Assembly: GCF_034351645.1 (NCBI RefSeq)
Contig: NZ_CP133782.1
Span: 873,001 to 937,000, forward strand
Direction of reading: 5' to 3'
Length of the DNA: 64,000 nucleotides
DNA from: Pseudomonas sp. DC1.2
GTDB lineage: Bacteria > Pseudomonadota > Gammaproteobacteria > Pseudomonadales > Pseudomonadaceae
A model generated the notes under the pieces. That model ran no database searches and was not told the DNA's origin. It worked only from the letters and a program-made list of their open reading frames with translations. The position numbers and the translations under genes are program-made. Shown here in pieces: positions 26,716-35,120 of the stretch (the stretch's first letter is position 1; every line of letters begins with the position of its first letter).

Positions 26716-27435
26716 TCAAGGCATTAATACTTCAATCGACCCATCCGCGGTCATGCCGACCTGGCTGGTGCCCGCTTCAACATCCGGTGTCACCGGTGCC
26801 GAGTCCATGCCTGCTGCCGCTTTCATCATCATCGGTGCGCGCATGTACGGTTGTGGATAACCGTTGCTGTTCAAATTCAGGTCGATGATTTTGTAGCCCT
26901 TGCCACCGAGGGCATCGGTGGCGAGTTGGGCGCGGGCCTTGAAGGCGCTGACGGCGTCTTTGAGCAGTGCGTCTTCGCTGGCCTTGCGGGTGGGCATGGC
27001 GATGGCGAAGTCCATGCCGCCCATTTTCAGGTCGGTCAGCAGTTCGCCAGTCAGTTTCGACAGGGCGGCGAAGTCAGAGCTTTCCAGGCGCAGTTCGGCG
27101 CGTTCACGCCAGCCGGTGATTTTCTGGCCCTTGGTGTCGTAGATCGGGTAGCTGTTGCGGCTGCCCTGGCGCAGGGTGATGTCTTTGACCAGCTTGGCCT
27201 GGGCCAGTGCTTTGTTCATGGTGGTGCTGACGTCGGCGGCGAGTTTGGCCGGGTCGCTGTTTTGGTCTTCGGTGTACAAGGTCACGATCATCAGGTCGCG
27301 GGCCACTTCCTGGCTAACTTCAGCGCGCAGGGAAATATGGTTGTAATGAAGTTCGTCGGCGGCCAGCGCCGGGAGGCTGGCGACGCTGCCAACGCTGACG
27401 GCGAGGAGGAGGGCGCTGTGGCGCAAAGTGTGCAT
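26716..27435 (-). CDS. Periplasmic SIMPL-domain (DUF541) protein
   Basis: A 239-residue exported protein: signal peptide to about residue 26 (SVASLPALAA-DELHYN), then a SIMPL/DUF541 fold with DLMIVTLYTEDQNSDPAKLAADVSTTMNKAL and the central ITGWRERAELRLESSDFAALSKLTGEL that is typical of the family. A GAGCTTTC-type site precedes the ATG. It is divergent from roxS, as PA4492 is from roxSR in P. aeruginosa. SIMPL proteins form oligomeric periplasmic or outer-membrane assemblies and are linked to stress tolerance; the exact role is unknown. Confidence 0.85.
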   Translation of the reverse strand: MHTLRHSALLLAVSVGSVASLPALAADELHYNHISLRAEVSQEVARDLMIVTLYTEDQNSDPAKLAADVSTTMNKALAQAKLVKDITLRQGSRNSYPIYDTKGQKITGWRERAELRLESSDFAALSKLTGELLTDLKMGGMDFAIAMPTRKASEDALLKDAVSAFKARAQLATDALGGKGYKIIDLNLNSNGYPQPYMRAPMMMKAAAGMDSAPVTPDVEAGTSQVGMTADGSIEVLMP

Positions 27436-27753
27436 GAAAGCTCCTTGGACGGTGCGCAGGGGTTGTGATCCTAGCCTGCGTAAACCTATCAGACTCCGGC
27501 TTCTACTATTCGGTTCGCTCGATTACAACTTCTATACAGATGGCAAGGCCGTGACCCCCTGGGGTTAATCGCGGACAGCCATGCTCGCGCCTTGGAATGC
27601 GTTTCTGTGAGGGCGCTGGCTGGTCTGCAATGGCTTGCCTATAGACGCTGCAACCCTTCCTGCCATGTGGCGGTTTGCCGCACTTTTGCCTGCCAACCCC
27701 CGCGCTTGGTTATACTCCGTGCAATCCGCCTGGAGCGCTCATCAGGAGAGCCC

Positions 27754-29016
27754 ATGCTCGCCCCCGTTCAACTCACTTCCGCGACTCGCCAGAATCTCTG
27801 GCGGCTGACGTTCATCCGCACGTTGGTGTTGGCCGCTCAGGCCGGCTCCGTGGGGCTGGCTTACTGGTTCAACTTGTTACCGCTGCCGTGGATGCAACTG
27901 GCGATGACGCTGGGTTGCTCGATGCTGCTGTGTGCCTTTACGGCCATTCGCCTGCGCACCTCATGGCCGGTCACGGAACTTGAATACGCGGTGCAACTGG
28001 CCTGCGACTTGTTTATCCACAGTGCATTGCTGTATTTCTCCGGTGGCTCGACGAACCCCTTCGTCTCTTATTACCTGGTGCCGTTGACCATCGCCGCCGT
28101 GACGCTACCGTGGCGTTATTCGGTGATTCTGTCTGGCATCGCATTGACCCTGTACACCCTGCTGCTGGCGCGATTTTACCCGCTGCAAACGTTCCCGATC
28201 GCGCGCGAAAGCCTTCAGGTCTATGGGATGTGGTTGAGTTTTGCCCTGGCCGCTGCGGTCATTACTTTCTTTGCCGCTCGCATGGCCGAAGAGTTGCGCC
28301 GTCAGGATGAACTACGTGGTATCCGCCGTGAAGAAGGCCTGCGTGATCAGCAATTGCTGGCCGTGGCGACGCAAGCCGCTGGCGCTGCCCATGAATTGGG
28401 GACGCCACTGGCGACCATGAGCGTGCTGCTCAAAGAAATGCAGCAGGATCATCCAGACCCGCTGTTGCAGGATGATCTGAAGGTGCTTCAGGATCAGGTC
28501 AAACTCTGCAAAGAGACCTTGCAGCAACTGGTGCGCGCCGCCGAGGCCAATCGCCGGTTGGCGGTGGAAATGCAGGACGTTACTGACTGGCTCGACGAAG
28601 CGCTTAACCGCTGGCACCTGATGCGCCCGGAAGCCAGTTATCGCTTCCAGCGTCTCGGCCAGGGCGCCGTGCCACGCATGGCGCCGCCGCCGGACCTGAC
28701 TCAAGCACTCCTGAACTTGCTCAACAACGCCGCCGATGCCTGCCCCGAAGGGCTGCAAGTGACGCTGGACTGGAATGCCGAGGATTTGACCATCAGCATT
28801 CGCGATCACGGCGCCGGTGTGCCGCTGGCCATCGCCGAACAAATCGGCAAGCCATTTTTTACCACCAAGGGCAAAGGTTTCGGCCTGGGCCTGTTTTTGA
28901 GTAAGGCCAGCGTGACACGCGCCGGCGGCTCAGTGAAACTCTACAGTCATGAGGAAGGTGGCACGCTTACCGAGCTGCGCCTGCCCCGTGTCGCCCGAGG
29001 AGACGAACATGAGTGA
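27754..29016 (+). CDS. roxS: Redox-sensing histidine kinase RoxS (RegB/PrrB family)
   Basis: Membrane sensor kinase of 420 residues. Residues about 20-190 contain six hydrophobic segments, as in RegB/PrrB, followed by a dimerisation/phosphoacceptor region with the H-box AAGAAHELGTPLATMSV (about 205-221) and an ATPase domain with N-box LLNLLNNAADA, G1 DHGAGVP and G2 GKGFGLGLFLSKASV. The start MLAPVQLTS at 27754 was chosen for CAGGAG 7 nt upstream; the open frame begins at 27592 without such a site. TATACT at 27711-27716 is a candidate -10. It overlaps roxR by 8 bp. In P. putida and P. aeruginosa RoxSR controls terminal oxidases, including the cyanide-insensitive one. Confidence 0.93.
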   Translation: MLAPVQLTSATRQNLWRLTFIRTLVLAAQAGSVGLAYWFNLLPLPWMQLAMTLGCSMLLCAFTAIRLRTSWPVTELEYAVQLACDLFIHSALLYFSGGSTNPFVSYYLVPLTIAAVTLPWRYSVILSGIALTLYTLLLARFYPLQTFPIARESLQVYGMWLSFALAAAVITFFAARMAEELRRQDELRGIRREEGLRDQQLLAVATQAAGAAHELGTPLATMSVLLKEMQQDHPDPLLQDDLKVLQDQVKLCKETLQQLVRAAEANRRLAVEMQDVTDWLDEALNRWHLMRPEASYRFQRLGQGAVPRMAPPPDLTQALLNLLNNAADACPEGLQVTLDWNAEDLTISIRDHGAGVPLAIAEQIGKPFFTTKGKGFGLGLFLSKASVTRAGGSVKLYSHEEGGTLTELRLPRVARGDEHE

Positions 29017-29569
29017 CGAGATCCAAGTAGAAGGCGAAGAGCTGCCGCATTTGCTGCTGGTAGACGATGACGCCACCTTTACCCGCGTAATGGCTCGCGC
29101 CATGGCGCGCCGTGGTTTTCGCGTCAGTACCGCCGGTTCTGCCGAAGAAGGCCTGAGCATCGCCCAGGCCGACCTGCCGGACTACGCTGCACTTGACCTG
29201 AAAATGGACGGCGATTCGGGCTTGGTGCTGCTGCCGAAACTGCTCGAACTCGACCCGGAAATGCGCGTGGTGATCCTCACCGGTTATTCGAGCATCGCCA
29301 CCGCCGTCGAGGCGATCAAGCGCGGCGCCTGCAATTACCTGTGTAAACCGGCCGATGCCGATGATGTGCTGGCCGCGTTGCTGTCCGAGCACGCCGACCT
29401 CGACACCCTGGTGCCGGAAAACCCGATGTCCGTGGACCGCTTGCAGTGGGAACACATCCAACGCGTGCTGACCGAGCACGAAGGCAACATCTCCGCCACT
29501 GCCCGCGCCTTGGGCATGCACCGTCGCACCCTCCAGCGCAAATTGCAGAAGCGCCCGGTCCGTCGCTGA
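29009..29569 (+). CDS. roxR: Response regulator RoxR (RegA/PrrA family)
   Basis: DNA-binding response regulator of 186 residues. The receiver domain has the acidic pair in LLVDDDATFTRVM, the phosphoacceptor Asp in ALDLKMDGDSGL (about residue 66), the Thr in VVILTGYSSIATAVEAIK and the Lys in YLCKPADADDV. The C-terminal Fis-type helix-turn-helix is IQRVLTEHEGNISATARALGMHRRTLQRKLQKRP, nearly invariant in RegA-like regulators. The start MSDEIQVEGEEL lies 8 bp inside roxS after a GAGGAGA site. Corresponds to PA4493. Confidence 0.95.
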   Translation: MSDEIQVEGEELPHLLLVDDDATFTRVMARAMARRGFRVSTAGSAEEGLSIAQADLPDYAALDLKMDGDSGLVLLPKLLELDPEMRVVILTGYSSIATAVEAIKRGACNYLCKPADADDVLAALLSEHADLDTLVPENPMSVDRLQWEHIQRVLTEHEGNISATARALGMHRRTLQRKLQKRPVRR

Positions 29570-29613
29570 ACCGTCGCTGAACAATTGTTGTCACGCCGCG
29601 TTACAACACGAGC

Positions 29614-29631
29614 CGATCATTTATGATCGGT
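29614..29631 (+). terminator. Small hairpin after roxR
   Basis: CCGATCAT-TT-ATGATCGG forms an 8-bp stem about 45 bp past roxR. The T-rich stretch after it is interrupted (TCCGTGCGTGTTCTTTTCTTT), so termination is only possible. Confidence 0.4.
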
Positions 29632-29665
29632 CCGTGCGTGTTCTTTTCTTTATCGAGCCTTATCC

Positions 29666-31393
29666 ATGAATGAGAACGCTGAAAATTCTGCGGTCAATGA
29701 CGCAGTGCGCGGGCAGTTTTTCCGTAAAGTCTGGGCACTGATCACGCCGTACTGGCGCAGTGAAGAGAAGGGCAAGGCCTGGACGTTGCTGATCGCAGTG
29801 ATCGCCCTTTCGCTGATAAGTGTCTGGATCGCGGTGTGGTTCAACCACTGGAACAAGGATTTCTACAACGCCTTGCAAAAGAAGGATGAGGCTTCTTTCT
29901 GGAGTTTGATCTTGTACTTCTGCGCGATCGCTGCGGTGTCGATTGTGTGCGGGGTGTATCGGCAATACCTCACTCAGATGCTGACTATCCGCTGGCGGGC
30001 CTGGCTTACGGAAAAGCATTTTGCCCGTTGGCTCGCAGACAAAAACTACTACCAGTTGGAGCAGGGCGGTTATACCGATAACCCGGACCAGCGGATCTCC
30101 GAAGACCTCAATAGTTTTACCACCAATACTCTGGCCCTCGGTATCGGGCTGCTGCGCAACGTTGTCAACCTGGTGACGTTTTCGGTCATTTTGTGGGGAG
30201 TGTCAGGCAGCATTGAGGTGTTCGGCTTCACTGTTCCGGGGTACATGTTCTGGTGCGCATTGATTTATGCGGCGGTGGGCAGTTGGCTGACGCATCTGAT
30301 CGGTCGGCGTTTGATTGGCCTGAACAACCAACAACAACGCTTCGAAGCTGACCTGCGTTTTTCGATGGTGCGGGTTCGCGAGAATGCCGAAAGCATCGCC
30401 CTCTACAACGGTGAACCCAACGAGAACCGCCGTCTGAGTGGCCGCTTTGGAATGGTCTGGCGCAACTTTTGGGACATCATGAAGGTGTCCAAGCGTCTGA
30501 CATTCTTCACCTCCGGTTACAGCCAGATCGCCATTATCTTTCCGTTTGTCGTCGCAGCCCCGCGTTTCTTCTCGGGCAAGATCGAGCTGGGTGACCTGAT
30601 GCAGATCGGTTCGGCATTTGGCAATGTCCAGGACAGCTTCAGTTGGTTCATCAGTGCGTACACGGAACTCGCCGCATGGCGCGCCACCTGCGATCGTCTG
30701 CTGAGCTTCCGCCAAGCCATGACGGACAACGAAGAGCGGTCGCCGGCCGTTGACGTACAAAACCAGGGCTCTGAGCTGAAAATCCACAACCTGGGCCTCG
30801 ACCTGGCCGATGGTCGCCACTTGCTGACCAGCGCCGACATGACCGTGGAGCAGGGCGAGCGCGTGATGCTTAGCGGTCGTTCCGGCAGCGGTAAATCCAC
30901 CTTGCTGCGGGCGATGGGGCATTTGTGGCCGCGCGGTCACGGCAGTATCCGGCTGCCGACGGCGCGTTATCTGTTCCTGCCGCAAAAGCCTTACCTGCCG
31001 ATTGGCACTTTGCGTGAAGCCTTGAGTTATCCACAGTCCGGCGACGTTTACTCGCAGGAACGCTATGCACACGTGTTGGAAACCTGCCGTTTGCCGCACT
31101 TGGTTTCGCGCCTGGATGAAGAAAATCACTGGCAGCGCTTGTTGTCGCCGGGTGAGCAGCAACGATTGGCCTTCGCTCGCGCGCTGCTTTATGCACCGCA
31201 ATGGCTGTACATGGACGAAGCGACCTCGGCGATGGACGAAGAAGATGAAGCGTTGCTGTATCAGGCGTTGATCGATGAATTGCCGGGGCTGAGCATTATC
31301 AGTGTCGGCCATCGCAGCAGCCTGAAGCGTTTCCATCCAAAGCACATTCGTATAGACAATGGCCACTTGGTGGATCAAGCCGTGACGGCCTAA
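29666..31393 (+). CDS. SbmA/BacA-like ABC transporter, fused permease and ATPase (YddA type)
   Basis: A 575-residue inner-membrane protein. Residues about 15-330 form an SbmA/BacA-like transmembrane domain (WFNHWNKDFYNALQKKD, IRWRAWLTEKHFARWLADKNYYQL, DNPDQRISEDL), followed by a nucleotide-binding domain with Walker [22 protein letters not shown], signature LSPGEQQRLAFARALL and Walker B WLYMDEATSAMDEEDE. Related fused proteins are YddA of E. coli and the Mycobacterium vitamin B12/bleomycin importer; related SbmA imports antimicrobial peptides. The substrate is unknown. It is a monocistronic gene following roxSR; the REP pair after it marks its 3' end. Confidence 0.88.
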   Translation: MNENAENSAVNDAVRGQFFRKVWALITPYWRSEEKGKAWTLLIAVIALSLISVWIAVWFNHWNKDFYNALQKKDEASFWSLILYFCAIAAVSIVCGVYRQYLTQMLTIRWRAWLTEKHFARWLADKNYYQLEQGGYTDNPDQRISEDLNSFTTNTLALGIGLLRNVVNLVTFSVILWGVSGSIEVFGFTVPGYMFWCALIYAAVGSWLTHLIGRRLIGLNNQQQRFEADLRFSMVRVRENAESIALYNGEPNENRRLSGRFGMVWRNFWDIMKVSKRLTFFTSGYSQIAIIFPFVVAAPRFFSGKIELGDLMQIGSAFGNVQDSFSWFISAYTELAAWRATCDRLLSFRQAMTDNEERSPAVDVQNQGSELKIHNLGLDLADGRHLLTSADMTVEQGERVMLSGRSGSGKSTLLRAMGHLWPRGHGSIRLPTARYLFLPQKPYLPIGTLREALSYPQSGDVYSQERYAHVLETCRLPHLVSRLDEENHWQRLLSPGEQQRLAFARALLYAPQWLYMDEATSAMDEEDEALLYQALIDELPGLSIISVGHRSSLKRFHPKHIRIDNGHLVDQAVTA

Positions 31394-31403
31394 ACACCCA
31401 CAA

Positions 31404-31500
31404 CCCCTGCGGGAGCGAGCTTGCTCGCGAAAGCGATCTGACATTCACCCTGGTGGTGTCTGACATGCCGTCTTCGCGAGCAGGCTCACTCCTACAGGGG
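31404..31500. repeat. REP pair (inverted doublet)
   Basis: Two inverted copies of the Pseudomonas REP: CCCCTGCGGGAGCGAGCTTG... at 31404-31436 and ...CGAGCAGGCTCACTCCTACA.GGGG at 31470-31500, with about 35 bp between them. This is the REPIN/BIME arrangement of P. fluorescens-group genomes. Confidence 0.85.
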
Positions 31501-31571
31501 CGGTGTTCGCTGACGGTGATCGTACAACCCGCTTGAGCTATGATGCGGCTTCAGCCGAATTTTCGAGACAG

Positions 31572-32330
31572 ATGTTCACCATGGAAAACCCGATCGACGC
31601 ACCACGCCTCCCTCGCAAGCGCCGCAGCCTCGCTCAGGAGCTGGTGACGGTGCTGTCAGAGCAGATCCGCGACGGCCAACTCAAACGTGGCGACAAGTTG
31701 CCCACCGAGTCGGCGATCATGGAGGCCCATGGCGTCAGCCGCACCGTGGTCCGCGAAGCGATTTCCCGTTTGCAGGCTGCGGGCCAGGTGGAAACCCGCC
31801 ACGGCATCGGCACCTTCGTGCTCGACACGCCGAGCCCGAGCGGTTTTCGCATCGACCCAGCGACCGTCGTCACCCTGCGTGACGTGCTGGCTATTCTGGA
31901 ACTGCGCATCAGTCTGGAAGTGGAGTCCGCTGGCTTGGCGGCACAACGCCGTAGTGCCGAGCAGTTAGCCTTGATGCGAGCGGCGCTGGACGCGCTCAAA
32001 GAAAGCGCCTTACACGCCAGCGATGCGGTCGCTTCGGATTTCCAGTTCCACCTGCAAATTGCCCTGTCCACCGGCAACCGCTACTTCACCGACATCATGA
32101 CCCACCTGGGCACCAGCATCATTCCGCGCACGCGCCTGAACTCCGCGCGCCTGGCCCATGACGACCAACAGCACTACATGAGTCGCCTGAGCCGTGAACA
32201 CGAAGAAATCTACGACGCCATCGCCCGCCAGGACTCGGATGCGGCGCGGGCGGCGATGCGCTTACACCTGACAAACAGCCGCGAACGGCTGCGTCATGCG
32301 CATGAAGAGGCTGAGGCGCAACGCGGCTGA
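31572..32330 (+). CDS. FadR-subfamily (GntR) transcriptional regulator, probably of galactarate catabolism
   Basis: A protein of 252 residues (249 if started at ATG 31581). The winged helix-turn-helix spans about residues 15-85: SLAQELVTVLSEQIRDGQLKRGDKLPTESAIMEAHGVSRTVVREAISRLQAAG, with RHGIGTFV in the wing. The FCD ligand-binding domain follows, with the metal-binding Asp/His pattern in SDFQFHLQIALSTGNRYF and SREHEEIYDAIARQD. It is on the same strand as the galactarate genes but separated from them by an opposing two-gene unit. It probably represses kdgD and the following genes; the perfect inverted repeat at 34067-34090 is a candidate operator. Confidence 0.88.
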   Translation: MFTMENPIDAPRLPRKRRSLAQELVTVLSEQIRDGQLKRGDKLPTESAIMEAHGVSRTVVREAISRLQAAGQVETRHGIGTFVLDTPSPSGFRIDPATVVTLRDVLAILELRISLEVESAGLAAQRRSAEQLALMRAALDALKESALHASDAVASDFQFHLQIALSTGNRYFTDIMTHLGTSIIPRTRLNSARLAHDDQQHYMSRLSREHEEIYDAIARQDSDAARAAMRLHLTNSRERLRHAHEEAEAQRG

Positions 32331-32351
32331 ATGTATGTCGTCTGCCAAGCC

Positions 32352-32378
32352 CCCTCGAGCAGGCTCGCGAAGGGGGCC
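32352..32378. repeat. Degenerate REP remnant
   Basis: CCCCCTCGAGCAGGCTCGCGAAGGGGG lies between the convergent ends of the regulator gene and the small 63-residue ORF. It can form a hairpin and may end transcription from either side. Confidence 0.5.
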
Positions 32379-32398
32379 GCAGTCTCATTGAATCGCTT

Positions 32399-32590
32399 CT
32401 AAACAGTCTTCAGAATCTCCCGATCCACCCGCACCGCTAATCCAGCAGCCCCAGGCTTGACCTCAAAAACCACCCGCCCCTGAGCATCCGCCCGCGCCCG
32501 CGCAATTGGCACACCGTTGCACAACAACTCCAGCGGCGCCCCGTCCAGCGACTGCCCCGAAGCCAATTCCAGTTTCAAATTAATCGTCAT
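32399..32590 (-). CDS. 63-residue protein co-transcribed with the phospholipase-like gene
   Basis: A predicted 63-residue protein, mainly beta in character: INLKLELASGQSLDGAPLELLCNG, then GRVVFEVKPGAAGLAVRVDREIL. The pattern looks like one small immunoglobulin- or transthyretin-like sandwich. It begins 15 bp after the upstream stop with AGGAG 8 nt before its ATG, so it belongs to the same operon. It has no signal peptide. I do not recognise its family; it might be a partner, chaperone or inhibitor of the upstream protein, but the sequence does not show which. Confidence 0.6.
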   Translation of the reverse strand: MTINLKLELASGQSLDGAPLELLCNGVPIARARADAQGRVVFEVKPGAAGLAVRVDREILKTV

Positions 32591-32605
32591 TTTTTGAGCT
32601 CCTGA

Positions 32606-33910
32606 TCAGGCAACGTTGCCAGTTGGGTGATAGTCCTTGAGCAGCAGATAAGTGCTCCAGCCCCACCAGTCGTCGACAGTGGCGGTGTCGTTGAGGTTGT
32701 TCACGTCTTTGCGCCGCAGCACTTTGCTGCCCTCGAGCCGCAACAGTGGCGAGAAGTTGGTCTCCAGGTTCAGCGCCGCTTGCAGGTCCGGCAGCTGTTT
32801 CAGCGCGGCAAAGCTGCTGGCTACCGGAACCGTCCCGCTGAGGTACGTCGCAAACACCTCGTCCGCTGACAGTTGAACCGCTTTGTTGACGTGAATACGG
32901 TTGGCGCTGTCGATGGCATCGAAGTAGCGCTTGTCCCCATACGCACGCCACTGCTCGCCGTTGCCATTGCGGACATTGAGGCCGAACTTGCTGTCTTCGT
33001 CGTGCATGAAGCGGGTAATCAGCGAGCCGAGGTCACTCGGCGTCACCGCCGCTGCCAGTGCTTTACGCGGCACTCTCAAGTGGCCTGCGGAAAACAGATC
33101 GGTGAGGAAGTGGTCGGCAAAAGCATTCATCGCATAGGCGACTTCCAGTTGTTTGTCGTCACGGCTGGCGTGCGCCGCCGCTGCGTGTTGAAGGGCCGCG
33201 ATGTGCCCGGCGATGTAAGCCTGTTGCGCCCATTCGCCAAAGTGATCAGCGTTGTTTGCCGCCAGTTTCAGGTAACGTCCCAAGGGAAACAGCGCCGAGA
33301 CGAAACTGCCGCCGCCGGTGATCTTGTTCCACTCTTGCGACAACGTATCACCCAAGGCGTCGTAGGCTTCGTGAGGTTGTTTACCGTCCCTGATCGCCTG
33401 ATTTACGGCGTCGATTTCTTTTTGCATCACCGCGAGGATTTTCACTGCCTCGACTTTTGATGCAGACAGCACCGCCAGCGTATCGAAAGCGGCGATAAAG
33501 CGGTTCAGGCGATCAGAAGGGGTAGCGCCGTCGCTAATTGGCCGATCCGCGATGCCATAGAAATCACCGCCCAGGGCCAACACCTGGCCGTAAGTCGGTG
33601 CGAAGCCGTTGGGCAGGTGCAGTTGCACGTTATGAGCGAGGATCGGTTCGGCGTTTTCAACAAAACGCAGCAGGGTTTGGTCGCCAATTGCGGTGTGTTC
33701 GCCGCCCTCAAACCTTAGTACGGGCGTGCCTTTCAACGTGTTGCCGGTGGGGTGAGTCGGTTGCGGCGGATGACGGTGATGCTCGGCAATGTGTAGCACT
33801 AAATAATCGTTGTTGCCGGTAATGACGATGCCATGCGCGGTAAAAAGGTCATCGAAACAAGCAATGACCTGTTTGGGGTTTTCCTGCGGTTGCGTGGATA
33901 GGCCTGACAT
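32606..33910 (-). CDS. Zinc phospholipase C/P1 nuclease-like protein under a LexA-type box
   Basis: A 434-residue protein with no signal peptide. Residues about 215-290 are His/Asp-rich helices: NADHFGEWAQQAYIAGH, LQHAAAAH, and above all AYAMNAFADHFLTDLFSAGHLR (His267, Asp271, His277). This HxxxD...H arrangement resembles the metal site of zinc-dependent phospholipase C and S1/P1 nucleases. The N-terminal ~120 residues (ITGNNDYLVLHIAEHHRHP, GGDFYGIAD) have no recognised motif. AAGGAG lies 6 nt before the ATG. Upstream are a good promoter and a perfect LexA-type palindrome, so SOS induction is likely. The gene interrupts the galactarate cluster on the opposite strand. The substrate is unknown and the enzymatic call is tentative. 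Confidence 0.55.
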   Translation of the reverse strand: MSGLSTQPQENPKQVIACFDDLFTAHGIVITGNNDYLVLHIAEHHRHPPQPTHPTGNTLKGTPVLRFEGGEHTAIGDQTLLRFVENAEPILAHNVQLHLPNGFAPTYGQVLALGGDFYGIADRPISDGATPSDRLNRFIAAFDTLAVLSASKVEAVKILAVMQKEIDAVNQAIRDGKQPHEAYDALGDTLSQEWNKITGGGSFVSALFPLGRYLKLAANNADHFGEWAQQAYIAGHIAALQHAAAAHASRDDKQLEVAYAMNAFADHFLTDLFSAGHLRVPRKALAAAVTPSDLGSLITRFMHDEDSKFGLNVRNGNGEQWRAYGDKRYFDAIDSANRIHVNKAVQLSADEVFATYLSGTVPVASSFAALKQLPDLQAALNLETNFSPLLRLEGSKVLRRKDVNNLNDTATVDDWWGWSTYLLLKDYHPTGNVA

Positions 33911-33945
33911 GTCTAGCTCCTTGATATGTCGTAGGTTGATTCATA

Positions 33946-33971
33946 TTTAACTGTACGTATATACAGTTAAA
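33946..33971 (-). promoter_or_regulatory. LexA (SOS) box
   Basis: The core CTGTACGTATATACAG at 33951-33966 fits CTGT-N8-ACAG. It is extended to perfect 10-bp arms (TTTAACTGTA / TACAGTTAAA) around a 6-bp centre. It starts 4 bp downstream of the -10 element and 36 bp before the ATG of the phospholipase-like gene, where a bound LexA would block transcription. Confidence 0.8.
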
Positions 33972-33974
33972 ACG

Positions 33975-34002
33975 ATCTTAGTCGAGAATATTCCTACGTC
34001 AA
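33975..34002 (-). promoter_or_regulatory. Promoter of the phospholipase-like operon
   Basis: On the minus strand TTGACG (33997-34002), a 16-bp spacer and TAAGAT (33975-33980) form a good sigma-70 promoter that points into the LexA box. Confidence 0.65.
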
Positions 34003-34050
34003 GAAATCACCTTTTCTGACTCGAATTCAGAGAGCGGCGATGAAATGCAG

Positions 34051-34090
34051 TTGACGGTTGTATTTTAAGTTGTACGATGACTTACAACTT
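34051..34090 (+). promoter_or_regulatory. kdgD promoter with overlapping inverted-repeat operator
   Basis: A perfect inverted repeat, AAGTTGTA (34067-34074), 8-bp spacer and TACAACTT (34083-34090), covers the probable -10 element TACGAT (34073-34078); TTGACG (34051-34056) is the -35 at 16 bp. It lies 58 bp before the kdgD ATG. GT...AC half-sites are usual for FadR-type GntR regulators, so the regulator at 31572-32330 is the likely ligand. Confidence 0.6.
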
Positions 34091-34148
34091 CGGCCAAAGG
34101 CTGAACGGCTTTCTCACACAAACGTTGCTACTCCAGGGTGTTCGAATA

Positions 34149-35060
34149 ATGAATCCACAAGAACTGAAGTCCATCCTCTCTTCCGGCCTGCTGTCTTTTC
34201 CTGTTACCGACTTCAATGCTCAGGGCGATTTCCATCGCGCGGGCTATATCAAGCGTCTCGAATGGCTGGCCCCATACGGCGCCACGGCGTTGTTCGCCGC
34301 GGGCGGTACCGGTGAGTTTTTCTCCCTGGCGGCCAGCGAATATTCGGAAATCATCAAGACCGCCGTCGATACCTGTGAAAACAGCGTGCCGATCCTGGCC
34401 GGTGTCGGCGGTTCGACGCGTCAAGCCATCGAATACGCGCAAGAAGCTGAGCGCTTGGGCGCCAAAGGCCTGTTGCTGCTGCCGCACTACCTGACTGAAG
34501 CTAGCCAGGACGGCGTTGCCGCTCACGTTGAGGCAGTGTGCAAGTCGGTGAAAATTGGCGTCGTGGTCTACAACCGCAACGTTTGCCGCCTGACCGCGCC
34601 CCTGCTGGAACGTCTGGCTGAACGCTGCCCGAACCTGATTGGCTACAAGGATGGCCTGGGTGATATCGAGTTGATGGTGTCGATCCGTCGCCGCCTCGGT
34701 GATCGCTTCAGTTACCTGGGCGGTTTGCCAACTGCCGAAGTCTACGCCGCGGCCTACAAGGCGTTGGGCGTGCCGGTTTACTCGTCGGCGGTGTTCAACT
34801 TCATCCCGAAAACCGCGATGGATTTCTACCACGCCATCGCTCGCGACGATCACGCGACCGTGGGCAAGATCATCGACGACTTCTTCTTGCCGTACCTGGA
34901 CATTCGTAACCGCAAATCCGGTTATGCCGTCAGCATCGTCAAGGCCGGGGCAAAAATTGTTGGGTATGACGCCGGTCCGGTGCGTGCGCCGCTGACCGAC
35001 TTGACGGGCGACGAGTACGAAATGCTCGCCGCGCTGATCGACAAGCAAGGTGCGCAGTAA
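34149..35060 (+). CDS. kdgD: 5-dehydro-4-deoxyglucarate dehydratase
   Basis: Cytoplasmic class I aldolase-fold enzyme (DapA/NAL family), 303 residues. It dehydrates and decarboxylates 5-dehydro-4-deoxyglucarate to 2-oxoglutarate semialdehyde. The Schiff-base lysine is in [11 protein letters not shown] (about residue 165), the phenolic Tyr in [11 protein letters not shown], and the GGTGEFFSL loop (about 55-63) is present. [22 protein letters not shown] is the family start; the ATG at 34149 follows AGGG. The upstream in-frame region to 34077 covers the operator and is not coding. It is the first gene of the plus-strand galactarate unit. Confidence 0.95.
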   Translation: MNPQELKSILSSGLLSFPVTDFNAQGDFHRAGYIKRLEWLAPYGATALFAAGGTGEFFSLAASEYSEIIKTAVDTCENSVPILAGVGGSTRQAIEYAQEAERLGAKGLLLLPHYLTEASQDGVAAHVEAVCKSVKIGVVVYNRNVCRLTAPLLERLAERCPNLIGYKDGLGDIELMVSIRRRLGDRFSYLGGLPTAEVYAAAYKALGVPVYSSAVFNFIPKTAMDFYHAIARDDHATVGKIIDDFFLPYLDIRNRKSGYAVSIVKAGAKIVGYDAGPVRAPLTDLTGDEYEMLAALIDKQGAQ

Positions 35061-35079
35061 TAATCCCGATTAAACAAGG

Positions 35080-35103
35080 CCGCTGAGCAATCAGCGGTTT
35101 TTT
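35080..35103 (+). terminator. Intrinsic terminator inside the galactarate operon
   Basis: CCGCTGA, a GCAA loop and TCAGCGG are followed by six T. It lies between kdgD and the dehydrogenase gene, whose ribosome site follows within 10 bp. It probably reduces rather than stops transcription into the later genes. Confidence 0.85.
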
Positions 35104-35120
35104 GCGTGAGGAGACTGCCC

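Noticed and set aside
32873..33460. 195-codon plus-strand ORF opposite the phospholipase-like gene
   Set aside because: The minus-strand gene has a promoter, an SD and a coherent product; this frame has none.
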